Source: Allobosea sp. 117 (GTDB taxonomy: Bacteria > Pseudomonadota > Alphaproteobacteria > Rhizobiales > Xanthobacteraceae). Taken from it: a stretch of 64,000 nucleotides of DNA. Shown piece by piece: positions 50,683 to 60,126 of this stretch. Position numbers and translations under genes: made by a program. The stretch lies in contig NZ_JNLC01000014.1 in assembly GCF_000702305.1 (NCBI RefSeq), positions 186,001-250,000 of the forward strand, written 5' to 3'. The notes beneath the pieces were generated by a model, which did no database searches, was not told where the DNA came from, and saw nothing but the letters and a program-made list of their open reading frames with translations. The first letter of the stretch is position 1; each line of letters begins with the position of its first letter.

Positions 50683-50711
50683 TTGACACCTCTGGTCAAG
50701 TAATCTTACCA
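50683..50711 (+). promoter_or_regulatory. Candidate lctP promoter with overlapping operator
   Basis: TTGACA at 50683-50688 is followed by TGGT-N11-ACCA (50693-50711), an inverted repeat over the expected -10 region. FadR-family regulators bind TGGT/ACCA-type sites, usually with shorter spacing, so the operator assignment is tentative. The rest of 50600-50836 shows nothing further. Confidence 0.4.
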
Positions 50712-50836
50712 AGCCGAACCCTTCTGGAACCTCGTTCCCGAGCGGAATGATGGCGCGCGGCCTGCCGAGCGCCCAAGGCGCGACACGCGCCAAGACGGAG
50801 AGCAACTCCGCCCCGCTGGCATCGGAGGACACGCCA

Positions 50837-52513
50837 TTGACCTGGAATCAGACCTACGACCCGTTCGGCAGCATGCTGCTGTCGACCCTGCTCGCCGCCA
50901 TTCCGATCGTCGTCATGCTGGTCGGCCTCGGCTTCCTGCACATGCGGGCGCATGTCGCGGCCTTTGCGGGTCTCGTCTCGGCCTTCGTCATCGCGGTCTT
51001 CGCCTTCGGCATGCCGCTGAACATGGCCGGCCTCGCCGCCGGCTACGGCGCCGCCTACGGGCTGATGCCGATCGGCTGGATCGTGCTCAACATCATCTTC
51101 CTGCACCAGCTCACCGAGGCGAACGGCTCGTTCACCACGCTGCAGCGCTCGATCTCCGGCATCACCGGCGACCGGCGCCTGCAGCTTCTGCTGATCGCCT
51201 TCTCCTTCGGCGCCTTCTTCGAGGGCGCGGCCGGCTTCGGCACGCCGGTGGCGGTGACGGCGGCGCTCTTGATCGGCCTCGGCTTCTCGCCGCTCGCCGC
51301 CTCGGGGCTCTCGCTGATCGCCAACACCGCGCCGGTCGCCTATGGCGCGCTCGGCACGCCGGTGATTGCGCTCGCCGCGGTGACCGGGCTCGACCTGATG
51401 CAGCTCTCGGCGATGATCGGCCGCCAGCTCCCCTTCTTCTCGCTGCTGGTGCCGTTCTGGCTGATCTGGGCGTTTGCCGGCTGGCGCGGCATGATGGAGA
51501 TCTGGCCGGCGATCCTGGTCTGCGGCGTCTCCTTCGCGGTTCCGCAGTTCCTGGTGTCGAACTACCATGGCCCGTGGCTGGTGGACGTGGTCGCCGCCAT
51601 CGTGTCGATGCTCTGCCTCGTCGCCTTCCTGCGCGTCTGGCAGCCAAAGAGCCTCTGGACTTCGACGGCGCTGAAGGGCCGCGAGAACGGCGACGGCTCG
51701 GAGGTCCATGCCGGTCCCGGCATCGACCTCTCCGGCCCCGGCCCGGACAAGGGCGCGCTGATCCGCGCCTGGCTGCCCTGGGGCATCCTCACCGTCTTCG
51801 TGTTCGCCTGGGGCATCCCGCAGGTGAAGACCCTGCTTGACGGCTTCTTCATCCAGAAGATCCCGTTCGAGGGGCTGCACAACGCGATCTACAAGGTGCC
51901 GCCGGTGGTCGCGGCGGCGCATCCGGAAGCCGCGGTGTTCAACTTCAACGTCATGTCGATGACCGGTACCGGCATCTTCCTCTCGGCGCTGGTGGCGGGC
52001 CTCGCCATGGGCTTCTCGCCGGTGGCGCTGGTGAAGATCTATGGCCGCACGCTGTGGAAGGTGCGCTACTCGCTGGCCACCATCGCCATCATGCTCGCGC
52101 TGGGCTTCCTGACCCGCTATTCGGGCCTCGACGCCACGCTCGGCCTCGCCTTCGCCATGACCGGGCCGTTCTACCCGCTGTTCGGCACGCTGCTGGGCTG
52201 GCTCGGCGTCGCGCTGACCGGTTCCGACACCGCCTCGAACGTGCTGTTCGGCGGCCTGCAGAAGATCACCTCGCAGCAGCTCGGCCTGTCGCCGATCCTG
52301 ATGAGCGCGGCGAACTCCTCGGGCGGCGTGATGGGCAAGATGATCGACGCGCAGTCCATCGTCGTCGCCTCGACCGCCACCGGCTGGCAGAACTCGGAGG
52401 GCACCATCCTGCGCTACGTGTTCTTCCATTCGATCGCGCTCGCGGTGCTGGTCGGCCTTCTGGTCACGCTGCAGGCCTATGTGCCGCCCTTCACCTCGCT
52501 GGTGCTGCACTGA
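50837..52513 (+). CDS. lctP: L-lactate permease
   Basis: This 558-residue integral membrane carrier of the LctP family has about 12-14 hydrophobic segments. Family blocks are TWNQTYDPFGS at the start, FGAFFEGAAGFGTPVAVTAA, TGSDTASNVLFGGLQ and ANSSGGVMGKMIDAQSIVVA. It imports lactate with protons. TTG 50837 is chosen as start because GGAGG lies 8 bases upstream and the family N terminus begins there; ATG 50747 would add a hydrophilic 30-residue extension. Co-transcribed with lldD 83 bp downstream. Confidence 0.95.
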   Translation: MTWNQTYDPFGSMLLSTLLAAIPIVVMLVGLGFLHMRAHVAAFAGLVSAFVIAVFAFGMPLNMAGLAAGYGAAYGLMPIGWIVLNIIFLHQLTEANGSFTTLQRSISGITGDRRLQLLLIAFSFGAFFEGAAGFGTPVAVTAALLIGLGFSPLAASGLSLIANTAPVAYGALGTPVIALAAVTGLDLMQLSAMIGRQLPFFSLLVPFWLIWAFAGWRGMMEIWPAILVCGVSFAVPQFLVSNYHGPWLVDVVAAIVSMLCLVAFLRVWQPKSLWTSTALKGRENGDGSEVHAGPGIDLSGPGPDKGALIRAWLPWGILTVFVFAWGIPQVKTLLDGFFIQKIPFEGLHNAIYKVPPVVAAAHPEAAVFNFNVMSMTGTGIFLSALVAGLAMGFSPVALVKIYGRTLWKVRYSLATIAIMLALGFLTRYSGLDATLGLAFAMTGPFYPLFGTLLGWLGVALTGSDTASNVLFGGLQKITSQQLGLSPILMSAANSSGGVMGKMIDAQSIVVASTATGWQNSEGTILRYVFFHSIALAVLVGLLVTLQAYVPPFTSLVLH

Positions 52514-52519
52514 CGTCAG

Positions 52520-52571
52520 GGGGAGGCTTCGCGCCTCCCCTTTCCGTTCCGGCGGTAGTAGCCTGCCGGAA
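52520..52571 (+). terminator. Two tandem stem-loops between lctP and lldD
   Basis: GGGGAGGC-TTCGC-GCCTCCCC followed by TTTCC (52520-52543), then TTCCGGC and GCCGGAA arms (52547-52571). The first resembles an intrinsic terminator with a short T-run. Likely an attenuator or mRNA processing signal that sets unequal permease and dehydrogenase levels. Confidence 0.5.
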
Positions 52572-52596
52572 AACACCAAATCTCCGGGGAAGCCCA

Positions 52597-53733
52597 ATGA
52601 CCGTCGTCACCAATGTCCAGGACCTGCGCACCATCGCCATGCGCAAGGTGCCGCGGGCGATCTTCCACTATGCGGATCGCGGCTCCTATGACGAGGCGAC
52701 GCTGAAGGCCAACCGGGCCGACCTCGCCGCCATCCCGCTGCGCCAGCGGGTGATGATCGACGTGTCGAACCGCTCGACCGCGACCACCATGATCGGCGAG
52801 CCGGTCTCCATGCCGCTCGCCATCGCGCCGACGGGCCTCACCGGCCTGTTCCACGGCGACGGCGAGATCCTCGGCTGCCGCGCCGCGCAGGCCGCCGGCA
52901 TTCCCTTCACCCTCTCCACCATGTCGATCTGCTCGATCGAGGACGTGGCAGGCGCAGTCGACAAGCCGTTCTGGTTCCAGCTCTATGTGATGCGCGACCG
53001 CAAATTCTCGGAATCGCTGATCGAGCGCGCCAAGGCGGCCAAATGCTCGGCGCTGGTGCTGACGCTGGACCTGCAGATCCAGGGCCAGCGCCACATGGAC
53101 ATCAAGAACGGCCTCGCCGTGCCGCCGAAGCTGACGCTGGCCAACGCCATCGACATCGCCACCAAGCCGGTCTGGGCGGCCAAGGTGCTGATGGGCAAGC
53201 GCCACTCCTTCGGCAACCTCGCGGTGCGCAAGGAGAGCGACAGCCTCACCACCCTCTCGCAGTGGATCGCCGGCCAGTTCGATCCCTCGCTGTCGTGGAA
53301 GGACGTCGAATGGGTGCGCTCGATCTGGCCGGGCAAGCTGATCCTGAAGGGCGTGCTCGACGTCGAGGACGCCAAGATTGCGGTCGAGACCGGCGCCGAT
53401 GCCATCGTCGTCTCGAACCATGGCGGACGCCAGCTCGACGGCGCGGTGTCGTCCATCTCGGCGCTGCCGAAGATCGTCGAGGCGGTCGGCGGGGGCAAGA
53501 GCGAGATCTGGTTCGACGGCGGCGTGCAGTCCGGCCAGGACATCCTCAAGGCGCTGGCGCTGGGCGCCAAGGGCTGCATGATGGGCAAGGCCTTCCTCTA
53601 CGGCCTCGCCGCCGGTGGGCAGGCCGGCGTCGCCAAGGCGATCGAGATCATGCGCAAGGAGCTCGACGTCTCGATGGCGCTCACCGGCACCAAGGACGTC
53701 ACCAAGGTCGACCGCAGCGTGCTGGCGCTCTGA
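52597..53733 (+). CDS. lldD: FMN-dependent L-lactate dehydrogenase
   Basis: The 378-residue enzyme oxidises L-lactate to pyruvate and passes electrons to the respiratory chain. It has the alpha-hydroxy acid oxidase TIM barrel: LAIAPTGLTGLFHGDGE, PFWFQLYVM, LVLTLDLQIQGQRH, KGVLDVEDA, catalytic His in VSNHGGRQLDGA and WFDGGVQSGQD for FMN phosphate. A variant is possible: the family also includes glycolate and mandelate oxidases. Context with lctP and a GntR regulator supports lactate. Confidence 0.93.
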   Translation: MTVVTNVQDLRTIAMRKVPRAIFHYADRGSYDEATLKANRADLAAIPLRQRVMIDVSNRSTATTMIGEPVSMPLAIAPTGLTGLFHGDGEILGCRAAQAAGIPFTLSTMSICSIEDVAGAVDKPFWFQLYVMRDRKFSESLIERAKAAKCSALVLTLDLQIQGQRHMDIKNGLAVPPKLTLANAIDIATKPVWAAKVLMGKRHSFGNLAVRKESDSLTTLSQWIAGQFDPSLSWKDVEWVRSIWPGKLILKGVLDVEDAKIAVETGADAIVVSNHGGRQLDGAVSSISALPKIVEAVGGGKSEIWFDGGVQSGQDILKALALGAKGCMMGKAFLYGLAAGGQAGVAKAIEIMRKELDVSMALTGTKDVTKVDRSVLAL

Positions 53734-53797
53734 CCGATCGCCGCATACGCGGTGGCCCCGATAGGGGAGCGCCGCGCGACCGGCTAGACAGGGCGGG

Positions 53798-54379
53798 ATG
53801 ACCGACCCCGTCCTGTTCGCCCTCGCCGTGCTGGCCCTGCTCGCCACACCCGGCCCGACCAACACGCTGCTCGCCACCGCCGGGGCGACGAGCGGCTTCT
53901 TCGGCGCGCTGCGGCTGATCCCGGCCGAGGGCGCGGGCTATCTCATCGCCATAACGCTGCTCGGGCTGGTGCTGGGACCGGTGGTCGCGGCCTCTCCGGC
54001 TCTGGGCGTCGCGCTGCGCCTGACGGTCGGCATCTATCTCCTCCACGTCGCCTTCAAGCTGTGGCGCGGGGCCGGGGCCGGACAGGGCGCGGAACCTGCG
54101 GTCATCACGCCGGGACGCATCTTCCTCACCACCCTGCTCAACCCGAAGGCCGTCATCTTCGCGCTCGGCATCGTGCCGCTGCAGGCGGAAGACGGCCTCC
54201 TCTATCTCGCCGGCTTCGCCACCCTCGCCGCCGGCGTCGCCACCGCATGGATCGCCGTCGGCGCACTCATGGGGCGGGCCGCCGCGGCCGGCGGACGCTC
54301 CGGCCTCGTGCCGCGCATCGGCGCCGCCGCGGTCAGCGCCTTCGCCGTAATGCTGCTGGCCTCGCCCTTGCTGCGGTGA
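53798..54379 (+). CDS. LysE/RhtB-family amino acid exporter
   Basis: This 193-residue inner-membrane protein has five to six hydrophobic segments and the N-terminal signature LLATPGPTNTLLATAG, with NPKAVIFALGIVPL in the middle. Such carriers export amino acids or related metabolites. The start at 53798 follows GGCGGG only, so the ribosome site is weak. It ends 1 bp before the convergent Cys-cluster gene. No substrate clue. Confidence 0.88.
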   Translation: MTDPVLFALAVLALLATPGPTNTLLATAGATSGFFGALRLIPAEGAGYLIAITLLGLVLGPVVAASPALGVALRLTVGIYLLHVAFKLWRGAGAGQGAEPAVITPGRIFLTTLLNPKAVIFALGIVPLQAEDGLLYLAGFATLAAGVATAWIAVGALMGRAAAAGGRSGLVPRIGAAAVSAFAVMLLASPLLR

Positions 54380-54880
54380 TCACCGGCGGCGGCGCGGGGT
54401 CATGGCCTGCTTCGGCAGGCGCAGCGGCCAGCGCACCATGCGGTCGACGAAATCCTCGAGCGGCAGTTCGTCCTCCAGCGCCGACACGCGGCCGCGCACC
54501 GACACGCCGGCGGCGTGCACGCTGTCCGGATCGCCCGACACCAGCGGATGCCACCAATAGAGGTCGCGCCCCTCGGCGACCAGCCGGTAGCCGCAGGAGG
54601 GCGGCAGCCAATCGAGGGTGCGCACCGCCTCCGGCGTCAGTCGCACGCAGTCCGGCACGATGGACTGGCGGTTGGGATAGTCGCGGCAGCGGCAGCCATC
54701 CTCGTCGAGCAGCTTGCAGCCGATGTCGGTATAGGCGATCGCGTCGGTGTCCTCGTCCTGCAGCTTGACGAGGCAGCAGCGCCCGCAGCCGTCGCACAGG
54801 CTCTCCCACTCCGCCGGGTCCATCTGCTCCAGCGTCTTGGTCTTCCAGAACGGCTCGGTCTCGGCGTCGATCATGGTCAT
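54380..54880 (-). CDS. YcgN/YkgJ-type cysteine cluster protein (UPF0260)
   Basis: The 166-residue protein has a zinc- or iron-sulfur-type Cys cluster: [37 protein letters not shown] and CVRLTP. The family YcgN/UPF0260 is widespread in proteobacteria with no established function. The [20 protein letters not shown], then WHPLVSGD segment is family-typical. Convergent with the LysE gene. Confidence 0.9.
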   Translation of the reverse strand: MTMIDAETEPFWKTKTLEQMDPAEWESLCDGCGRCCLVKLQDEDTDAIAYTDIGCKLLDEDGCRCRDYPNRQSIVPDCVRLTPEAVRTLDWLPPSCGYRLVAEGRDLYWWHPLVSGDPDSVHAAGVSVRGRVSALEDELPLEDFVDRMVRWPLRLPKQAMTPRRRR

Positions 54881-55014
54881 GACGTCTAGATAATCCTCTC
54901 ACGGCGGCGTGACGAGCCCACGCGCCGGCACATCAACGCGACGCTCGCGCCGCCGCAGCGGCTCCGCTATAAGGACGCGAAAGGCGCGGCGCCGCGGTGC
55001 CGGGAGATAAGGGC

Positions 55015-57273
55015 TTGGACGAGCAGCCGAAAGACGGAGCGGAATTGCCGAGCGCAATGCCGGGCGGCGCGATGCCCGAGCCGGCCGCGCCCGATCCGGC
55101 CGATCCCTCCTCGCAACCGCCGCCCCGGCGCGGGCGGCGCCTGCGTCACGCGCTGCTGGCGCTCGATTCCTGGATCGACAGCACCATCTACGCGGCCGGC
55201 GCGCGGCTGCGCAGCGCCTGGGACAGCTATGTCGCCTTCACCGAGCGCTTCAACCTGCAGGGTCCCGGCCGCTGGATCGCCGGCCTCGCCTCCGAGGGCA
55301 TGACCTGGGGCGCGGTCGGCGCCGTCGTCATGCTGGCGCTGGCGCTGCCAGCCTTCCAGGAGACTTCCGACGACTGGCTGAAGCGCGCCGAGCTCTCGGT
55401 GGTGTTCCAGGACCGCTACGGCAACATCATCGGCGAGCGCGGCATCCGCCACAACGACACTGTTCCGCTCGAGGAGTTTCCCGATCACCTGATCAAGGCG
55501 GTGCTCGCCACCGAGGACCGGCGCTTCTACGAGCATTTCGGCATCGACATTCCCGGCACCTTCCGCGCGCTGCTCTCTAATGCGCGCGCGGGCGGCGTGG
55601 TGCAGGGCGGCTCCTCGCTCACCCAGCAGCTCGCCAAGAACCTGTTCCTGTCGAACGAGCGCACGCTGGAGCGCAAGATCAAGGAAGCCTTCCTGGCGCT
55701 GTGGCTGGAGTTCCACCTCACCAAGAACCAGATCCTGAAGCTCTATCTCGACCGCGCCTATATGGGCGGCGGCTCCTTCGGCGTGGACGCGGCCGCCCAG
55801 TATTATTTCGGCAAGTCGGTGCGCGACGTGAACCTCGCGGAGGCGGCGATGCTGGCGGGCCTGTTCAAGGCGCCGTCGAAATTCGCCCCCCACGTCAACC
55901 TGCCGGCGGCGCGCGGGCGCGCCAGCGTCGTGCTCGACAATCTCGTCGATGCCGGCTTCATGACCGAGGGCCAGGTGTTCGGCGCGCGGCGCAACCCGGC
56001 GACGCCGGTCGACCGCAAGCTGGACGACGTGCCGGAATATTATCTCGACTTCGCCTTCAACGAGGTGAAGGGCATCGTCGACACCCTGCCGAAGAGCTAT
56101 GCCGAGCGCTCCTTCGTCGTGCGCACGGCGCTCGACCCAAACATCCAGAAGGCCGCCGATACCGCCATCCGCGACAGCCTGCGCCAGTTCGGCAAGGACT
56201 ATAACGCCTCGCAATCCGCCATGGTGATATTGGAGCCGAACGGGGCGGTGCGCGCCATGGTCGGCGGGCGCGACTATGGCGAGAGCCAGTTCAACCGCGC
56301 CACCGACGCGCTGCGCCAGCCGGGCTCGTCGTTCAAGCCGTACGTCTATACCGCCGCGCTGATGACCGGGAAATACAAGCCGGACACCATGGTGGTGGAC
56401 GGGCCGATCTGCATCGGTAACTGGTGCCCGCAGAATTACGGCCGCTCCTATGCCGGGCGCATCCCGCTCATCACCGCGCTGACGCGCTCGCTCAACACCG
56501 TCGCGGTGAAGCTCGCCGAGGCGATCGGGCGCGGGCGCATCGTCGACCTCGCCCATGCGATGGGCGTGAGGAGCGAGCTCAAGATCACCCGTGCCCTCCC
56601 CCTCGGCGCCGCCGAGGTGACGGTGCTGGACCAGGCGACCGGCTATGCGGTGTTCGCCAATAACGGCATGTCGGTGTCGCCACATGCGGTGATGGAGATG
56701 CGCACCCCCGCCGGCGAGCCGGTATGGAACTTCGACCGCAACGGGCCGAAGCCGCATCGCGTGATCCCGGAGAACATCATCGGCATGATCAACCCGATGC
56801 TGAACAGCGTGGTCGAGAACGGCACCGGCCGGCGCGCCATGCTTCCCGGCACCAAGGTCTCGGGCAAGACCGGCACGACCAACGCCTATCGCGACGCCTG
56901 GTTCGTCGGCTTCACCGGCAACTATGTCGGCGCCATCTGGTTCGGCAATGACGATTACGCCCCGACCCGCAAGATGACCGGCGGCACGCTGCCCGCCATG
57001 ACCTGGCAGAAGGTGATGGCCTTCGCGCATCAGGGCATCGAGCTGAAGCCGACACCCGGCCTCGGCAACCAGCCGCCGCCCAAGCTCGACGGCGCGGTGG
57101 CGCAGGCCACACCGCTCGAGATCGAGGGCGGCATCCAGCGCCCGGTGACGCTGTCGGCGCAGGCCGCCGAGCGGCTTTTGCGGCTCGAAAAGCTGATGCG
57201 CGAAGCCGCCGCGACCCTGCCGCCGCGTCCGACCGCCTCGATCGATGCCGCCCGGATGCCGGCGGGCAATTGA
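55015..57273 (+). CDS. Class A penicillin-binding protein (PBP1A family)
   Basis: The 752-residue bifunctional enzyme polymerises and cross-links peptidoglycan. A Pro-rich cytoplasmic tail, a membrane segment at about 99-116, a GT51 glycosyltransferase domain (EDRRFYEHFGID, GGSSLTQQLAKNLFLS, RKIKEAFLALWLE) and a transpeptidase domain with SSFK (Ser438), SLN and KTGTT are present. TTG 55015 is chosen because GGGAG lies 8 bases upstream; GTG 54997 is an alternative. No OB-like insertion is apparent. Divergent from the Cys-cluster gene with a 134-bp spacer. Confidence 0.93.
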   Translation: MDEQPKDGAELPSAMPGGAMPEPAAPDPADPSSQPPPRRGRRLRHALLALDSWIDSTIYAAGARLRSAWDSYVAFTERFNLQGPGRWIAGLASEGMTWGAVGAVVMLALALPAFQETSDDWLKRAELSVVFQDRYGNIIGERGIRHNDTVPLEEFPDHLIKAVLATEDRRFYEHFGIDIPGTFRALLSNARAGGVVQGGSSLTQQLAKNLFLSNERTLERKIKEAFLALWLEFHLTKNQILKLYLDRAYMGGGSFGVDAAAQYYFGKSVRDVNLAEAAMLAGLFKAPSKFAPHVNLPAARGRASVVLDNLVDAGFMTEGQVFGARRNPATPVDRKLDDVPEYYLDFAFNEVKGIVDTLPKSYAERSFVVRTALDPNIQKAADTAIRDSLRQFGKDYNASQSAMVILEPNGAVRAMVGGRDYGESQFNRATDALRQPGSSFKPYVYTAALMTGKYKPDTMVVDGPICIGNWCPQNYGRSYAGRIPLITALTRSLNTVAVKLAEAIGRGRIVDLAHAMGVRSELKITRALPLGAAEVTVLDQATGYAVFANNGMSVSPHAVMEMRTPAGEPVWNFDRNGPKPHRVIPENIIGMINPMLNSVVENGTGRRAMLPGTKVSGKTGTTNAYRDAWFVGFTGNYVGAIWFGNDDYAPTRKMTGGTLPAMTWQKVMAFAHQGIELKPTPGLGNQPPPKLDGAVAQATPLEIEGGIQRPVTLSAQAAERLLRLEKLMREAAATLPPRPTASIDAARMPAGN

Positions 57274-57334
57274 CGGCGGCGGCCTCTGCGCTCATCCATG
57301 ATGATCCATCCACCCTCGCAACGCTGACCGATCC

Positions 57335-57910
57335 GTGCGCGCCCTTCCTTTGCTCGTCACTCTCGCCATCGGGGCGATCGTGGGTCTCGGCCTAACCTGG
57401 ATGATGACCGGGGACGGCTACGGCCTCGGCACGGTGCGCGCCGGCGCCTGGCGCGCCTGGCCCAAATCCGGCACCGAGGACGCCGACCCCTATGCGCGCG
57501 CGGCGCTGGCGCGCGCCGGCGAGCTGCCGCTGGAGCTCGCCGACGGCCTCGCCTTCGTCGCCAGCCAGGACGACAAGGGCAATCCGCTCGACGGGCGGTG
57601 CGACATCCGCCTCACCGGCTCGCTGCCGCAGGCGCGCTTCTGGACGCTGACGCTCACCGATTCGCGCGGCCGGCTGATCGACAACGCCGCCGACCGCTTC
57701 GGCTTCACCAGCGCCGAGACGGTGTGGAACGCCGACGGCACGGTCGACGTCAAGCTCGGGCCGCGCGCGCGGCCGGGCAACTGGCTGCCCACCGGCGCAC
57801 GCGACCGGGTGATGCTGACGCTCCGCCTCTACGACGCCCCCGTCGGCCTCGCCAATCGCACCAGCGACGCGCCGGACATGCCGGCGCTGGTGACGGAGCG
57901 CTGCCCGTGA
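57335..57910 (+). CDS. DUF1214 membrane-anchored protein
   Basis: This 191-residue protein has an N-terminal membrane segment (about 5-25) and a DUF1214 domain: RFWTLTLTDSRGRLIDN, VWNADGTVDVKLGP and NWLPTGARDRVMLTLRLYDA. It starts at GTG 57335. DUF1214 and DUF1254 usually form one protein; here they are two coupled genes, as in many Hyphomicrobiales. Function unknown. Confidence 0.85.
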   Translation: MRALPLLVTLAIGAIVGLGLTWMMTGDGYGLGTVRAGAWRAWPKSGTEDADPYARAALARAGELPLELADGLAFVASQDDKGNPLDGRCDIRLTGSLPQARFWTLTLTDSRGRLIDNAADRFGFTSAETVWNADGTVDVKLGPRARPGNWLPTGARDRVMLTLRLYDAPVGLANRTSDAPDMPALVTERCP

Positions 57911-58452
57911 CGCGCCTCGCACTACCCATCGCGGTCGGGCTCGTGCTCGGCGGCATCGTGCATCTGGCCAGCGTGCTGATCATGCCGCTGCTTGCCGAGC
58001 GGGATGCCTATTCACGTCTTGCCGCCGTCGCCAGCCCGAACGCGGTCTCGCAGGTGGAGGACCCGACGCCGTTCGGCGCCGTGCTGCCGGCGAGCGACCC
58101 GGCCTTCGTGACGGCGGTCTGCCTTTATGATCTGTCGGACGGTCCGCTGCGGCTGCGCGTGCCGACCACGGAGGACTACACCTCCGTGTCCTTCTACACG
58201 CGCAACGGGCTCGCCTTCTACGCCATCAACGACCGCTCGGCGGGCCGGCGGGTGATCGAGCTCGACCTGATGAACGCCAAGCAGAAGGCGGCGCTGCCGG
58301 AGAATGACGAGGTGACGGTGGCGGACCGCCTCATTGTCGAATCGCCGAGCGACGAGGGCATCGTTCTGATGCGTGCGCTGGTCGGCGAACGGGGTGCGCG
58401 CGACGAGGTCAAGCGCCGCATGGATGCGGCCACCTGCGGAACGCCGTCCTGA
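57907..58452 (+). CDS. DUF1254 membrane-anchored protein
   Basis: The 181-residue protein has a membrane segment (about 4-28) and a DUF1254-type domain (DPAFVTAVCLYDLSDGPLRL, VSFYTRNGLAFYAINDRS). Its GTG start at 57907 overlaps the DUF1214 stop (GTGA), so the pair is translationally coupled. Probably periplasmic; function unknown. Confidence 0.85.
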   Translation: MTRLALPIAVGLVLGGIVHLASVLIMPLLAERDAYSRLAAVASPNAVSQVEDPTPFGAVLPASDPAFVTAVCLYDLSDGPLRLRVPTTEDYTSVSFYTRNGLAFYAINDRSAGRRVIELDLMNAKQKAALPENDEVTVADRLIVESPSDEGIVLMRALVGERGARDEVKRRMDAATCGTPS

Positions 58453-58462
58453 TCGCGTCCGG

Positions 58463-58636
58463 TCAGGACGAGACGCGGCTCGCCTCGGCCTGAGCCGCCT
58501 CCCGCCGCTCGATGCGCACGACCGGCAGGATCACGATATCGGCGGTTGCGGAAGACCCCCGGCGCGGCGGCGTGAAGACGCGAACCGCCTCGGATTTTCG
58601 ACGATACGCAGAAAGCGGCACTACGGACCCCATCAT
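58463..58636 (-). CDS. Small basic hypothetical protein
   Basis: This 57-codon frame encodes MMGSVVPLSAYRRKSEAVRV, then FTPPRRGSSATADIVILPVV and a polar end. It resembles small conserved Hyphomicrobiales proteins but no family is known. A purine-rich GGGGGAC lies just before the ATG. It is convergent with the DUF1254 gene. Coding status is uncertain. Confidence 0.45.
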   Translation of the reverse strand: MMGSVVPLSAYRRKSEAVRVFTPPRRGSSATADIVILPVVRIERREAAQAEASRVSS

Positions 58637-58685
58637 CCCGTCCCCCGACGTCCGACCGTCTCGGCTGCCACAATTACCAACGAAC

Positions 58686-58705
58686 ATGGTTAACGGCTCG
58701 CTAAC
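58686..58705. promoter_or_regulatory. Candidate CtrA-binding site upstream of DUF2336 gene
   Basis: ATGGTTAA (58686-58693) overlaps TTAA-N7-CTAAC (58690-58705), one mismatch from the CtrA consensus TTAA-N7-TTAA. It is located about 80-100 bp ahead of the DUF2336 start. CtrA is the master cell-cycle regulator in this class. Confidence 0.4.
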
Positions 58706-58785
58706 GAACAGCCGCTAAGTTGAGTGAAACGCAGCGGTTTCGCGCCGAAACCGCACCGCCGCCCACTCACGAAGCCGCATCCGCC

Positions 58786-60126
58786 ATGTTCCACGCAAAG
58801 CCTCACGCGCCGCTTTCGAATCCGAGGGAACTTGTCGAGAACGCGCGCCGGCGCGGCATCGATCCGCGTCCGGGGCTGCTGCGCCTGCTCGTCAGGCGCT
58901 ATCTGGCAGCCGCCGAACACAGCCCGGCGGAACAGCGGCGCTTCGCGACGCTCGTCCCCCGCCTCGTCGACGCCGCCGACCGCAGCACGGCGATCTGGGC
59001 GGCAAACGCGCTGGCCGGCCATGCCGAGCTGCCCTACGAGGTCGCGGTGCACCTCGCGCGCGGCCCGATCGAGGTCGCCGAGCCGGTGCTGCGCCACTCG
59101 CCGGTGCTGGACGACGTCAGCCTCCTGATCCTCGCGGAAACCATGAGCCCGGCCCACGCCGCCGCCATCGCGTCACGGCGCGAGGTCTCGCCCGACCTCG
59201 CCAAGGGGATCGCCGCGGCCATGCACGAGGCCCTGGAATCGCTGGCTGCCGAAAGCGCTGCGCAGGCGGCGGCAAGCGCTCCGCTCGCCCGCGAGGAGGT
59301 CGTCGAGCCTTCCATCGCCGACGAGCACGACGCGGAGCCGGACGTCTTCGACGAGCCGGAATACGCTCCCGAAGCTGCCGATTTCGTTCCGGAGAAGCCG
59401 AGCTATGCGGCGGCGCCGGGCCTGACGCCGGGCGACGACCTCGCCGCGCTCCTCGCCCGGGAGCTTTCGCCGCTGGTCGCCATACAGGCGGCCCCAGAAG
59501 CCGAGCCGGCGATGCAGGCTGTTCAGACTCCGGCTGAGGCTGCTCCCGAACCACCGGCGCCGAGCCAGCCGCCCTCGCTGGCCGCCCTCGCACCGGCGAA
59601 CTTCCTCACCGCGCCGTCGCTTGCCCGCGCCGCCATCCTCGACCGCCTCATCACCCTGCCGCCGCTTCCCATGGCCGAGCGCATCCGGCCCGCGGATGCG
59701 GCGACCATCGACCGGCTGGAACAGGCGGCGTTGCGGCATCAGCCGGCGGTGTTCGCCTCGGAGCTCGAGCAGGCGCTCGCCGTCGCGCCGGAGACCGCGA
59801 GCGCGATCGTCACCGATGCCAGCGGCGAAGCGCTGGTGGTGGCGTGCCGGGTGCTCGGCGTGCCGTTCGAGGTGGTCTCGCGAATCCTGATCTTCCTGAA
59901 CCCGGCCATCGGGCACTCGGTCGCCCAGGTCTTCGCGCTGGCGAGCCTGTTCGAGGCGCTACCGGAGGCGAGCGCGCAGCACCTCGCCGCCGCCTGGCGG
60001 ACGGAAGCGCCGCGCCGCCACCGCGTGCGCAGCGAGGATATCCCTTCGATGCGCAGCTTCGGCGAACCGCGCCGCGCGGCCCTCACGCCATCCCACATCG
60101 GCGCGGAGCGGCGCGAGCGGCGCTGA
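58786..60126 (+). CDS. DUF2336 domain protein
   Basis: The 446-residue protein has an N-terminal helical DUF2336 region (about 10-150: FATLVPRLVDAADRSTAIWA, LPYEVAVHLARGPIEVAEPV, LRHSPVLDDVSLLIL), a long acidic and Pro/Ala-rich linker, and a second helical repeat domain (about 285-420). DUF2336 proteins are alphaproteobacterial, with HEAT-like repeats and no established role. ATG 58786 is chosen over TTG 58720; neither has a clear ribosome site. A CtrA-like box lies upstream. It ends 1 bp from the convergent DUF1491 gene. Confidence 0.85.
   Translation: MFHAKPHAPLSNPRELVENARRRGIDPRPGLLRLLVRRYLAAAEHSPAEQRRFATLVPRLVDAADRSTAIWAANALAGHAELPYEVAVHLARGPIEVAEPVLRHSPVLDDVSLLILAETMSPAHAAAIASRREVSPDLAKGIAAAMHEALESLAAESAAQAAASAPLAREEVVEPSIADEHDAEPDVFDEPEYAPEAADFVPEKPSYAAAPGLTPGDDLAALLARELSPLVAIQAAPEAEPAMQAVQTPAEAAPEPPAPSQPPSLAALAPANFLTAPSLARAAILDRLITLPPLPMAERIRPADAATIDRLEQAALRHQPAVFASELEQALAVAPETASAIVTDASGEALVVACRVLGVPFEVVSRILIFLNPAIGHSVAQVFALASLFEALPEASAQHLAAAWRTEAPRRHRVRSEDIPSMRSFGEPRRAALTPSHIGAERRERR

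Noticed and set aside
50696-52597. A 633-codon minus-strand frame opposite lctP
   Set aside because: Antisense shadow; its product is Arg/Glu/His-rich low complexity, and lctP is clearly recognisable on the plus strand.
57335-58452. DUF1214 and DUF1254 as two genes, considered as a frameshifted single gene
   Set aside because: Each has its own membrane segment and start, with a normal GTGA overlap, and the two-gene arrangement is common in this order.
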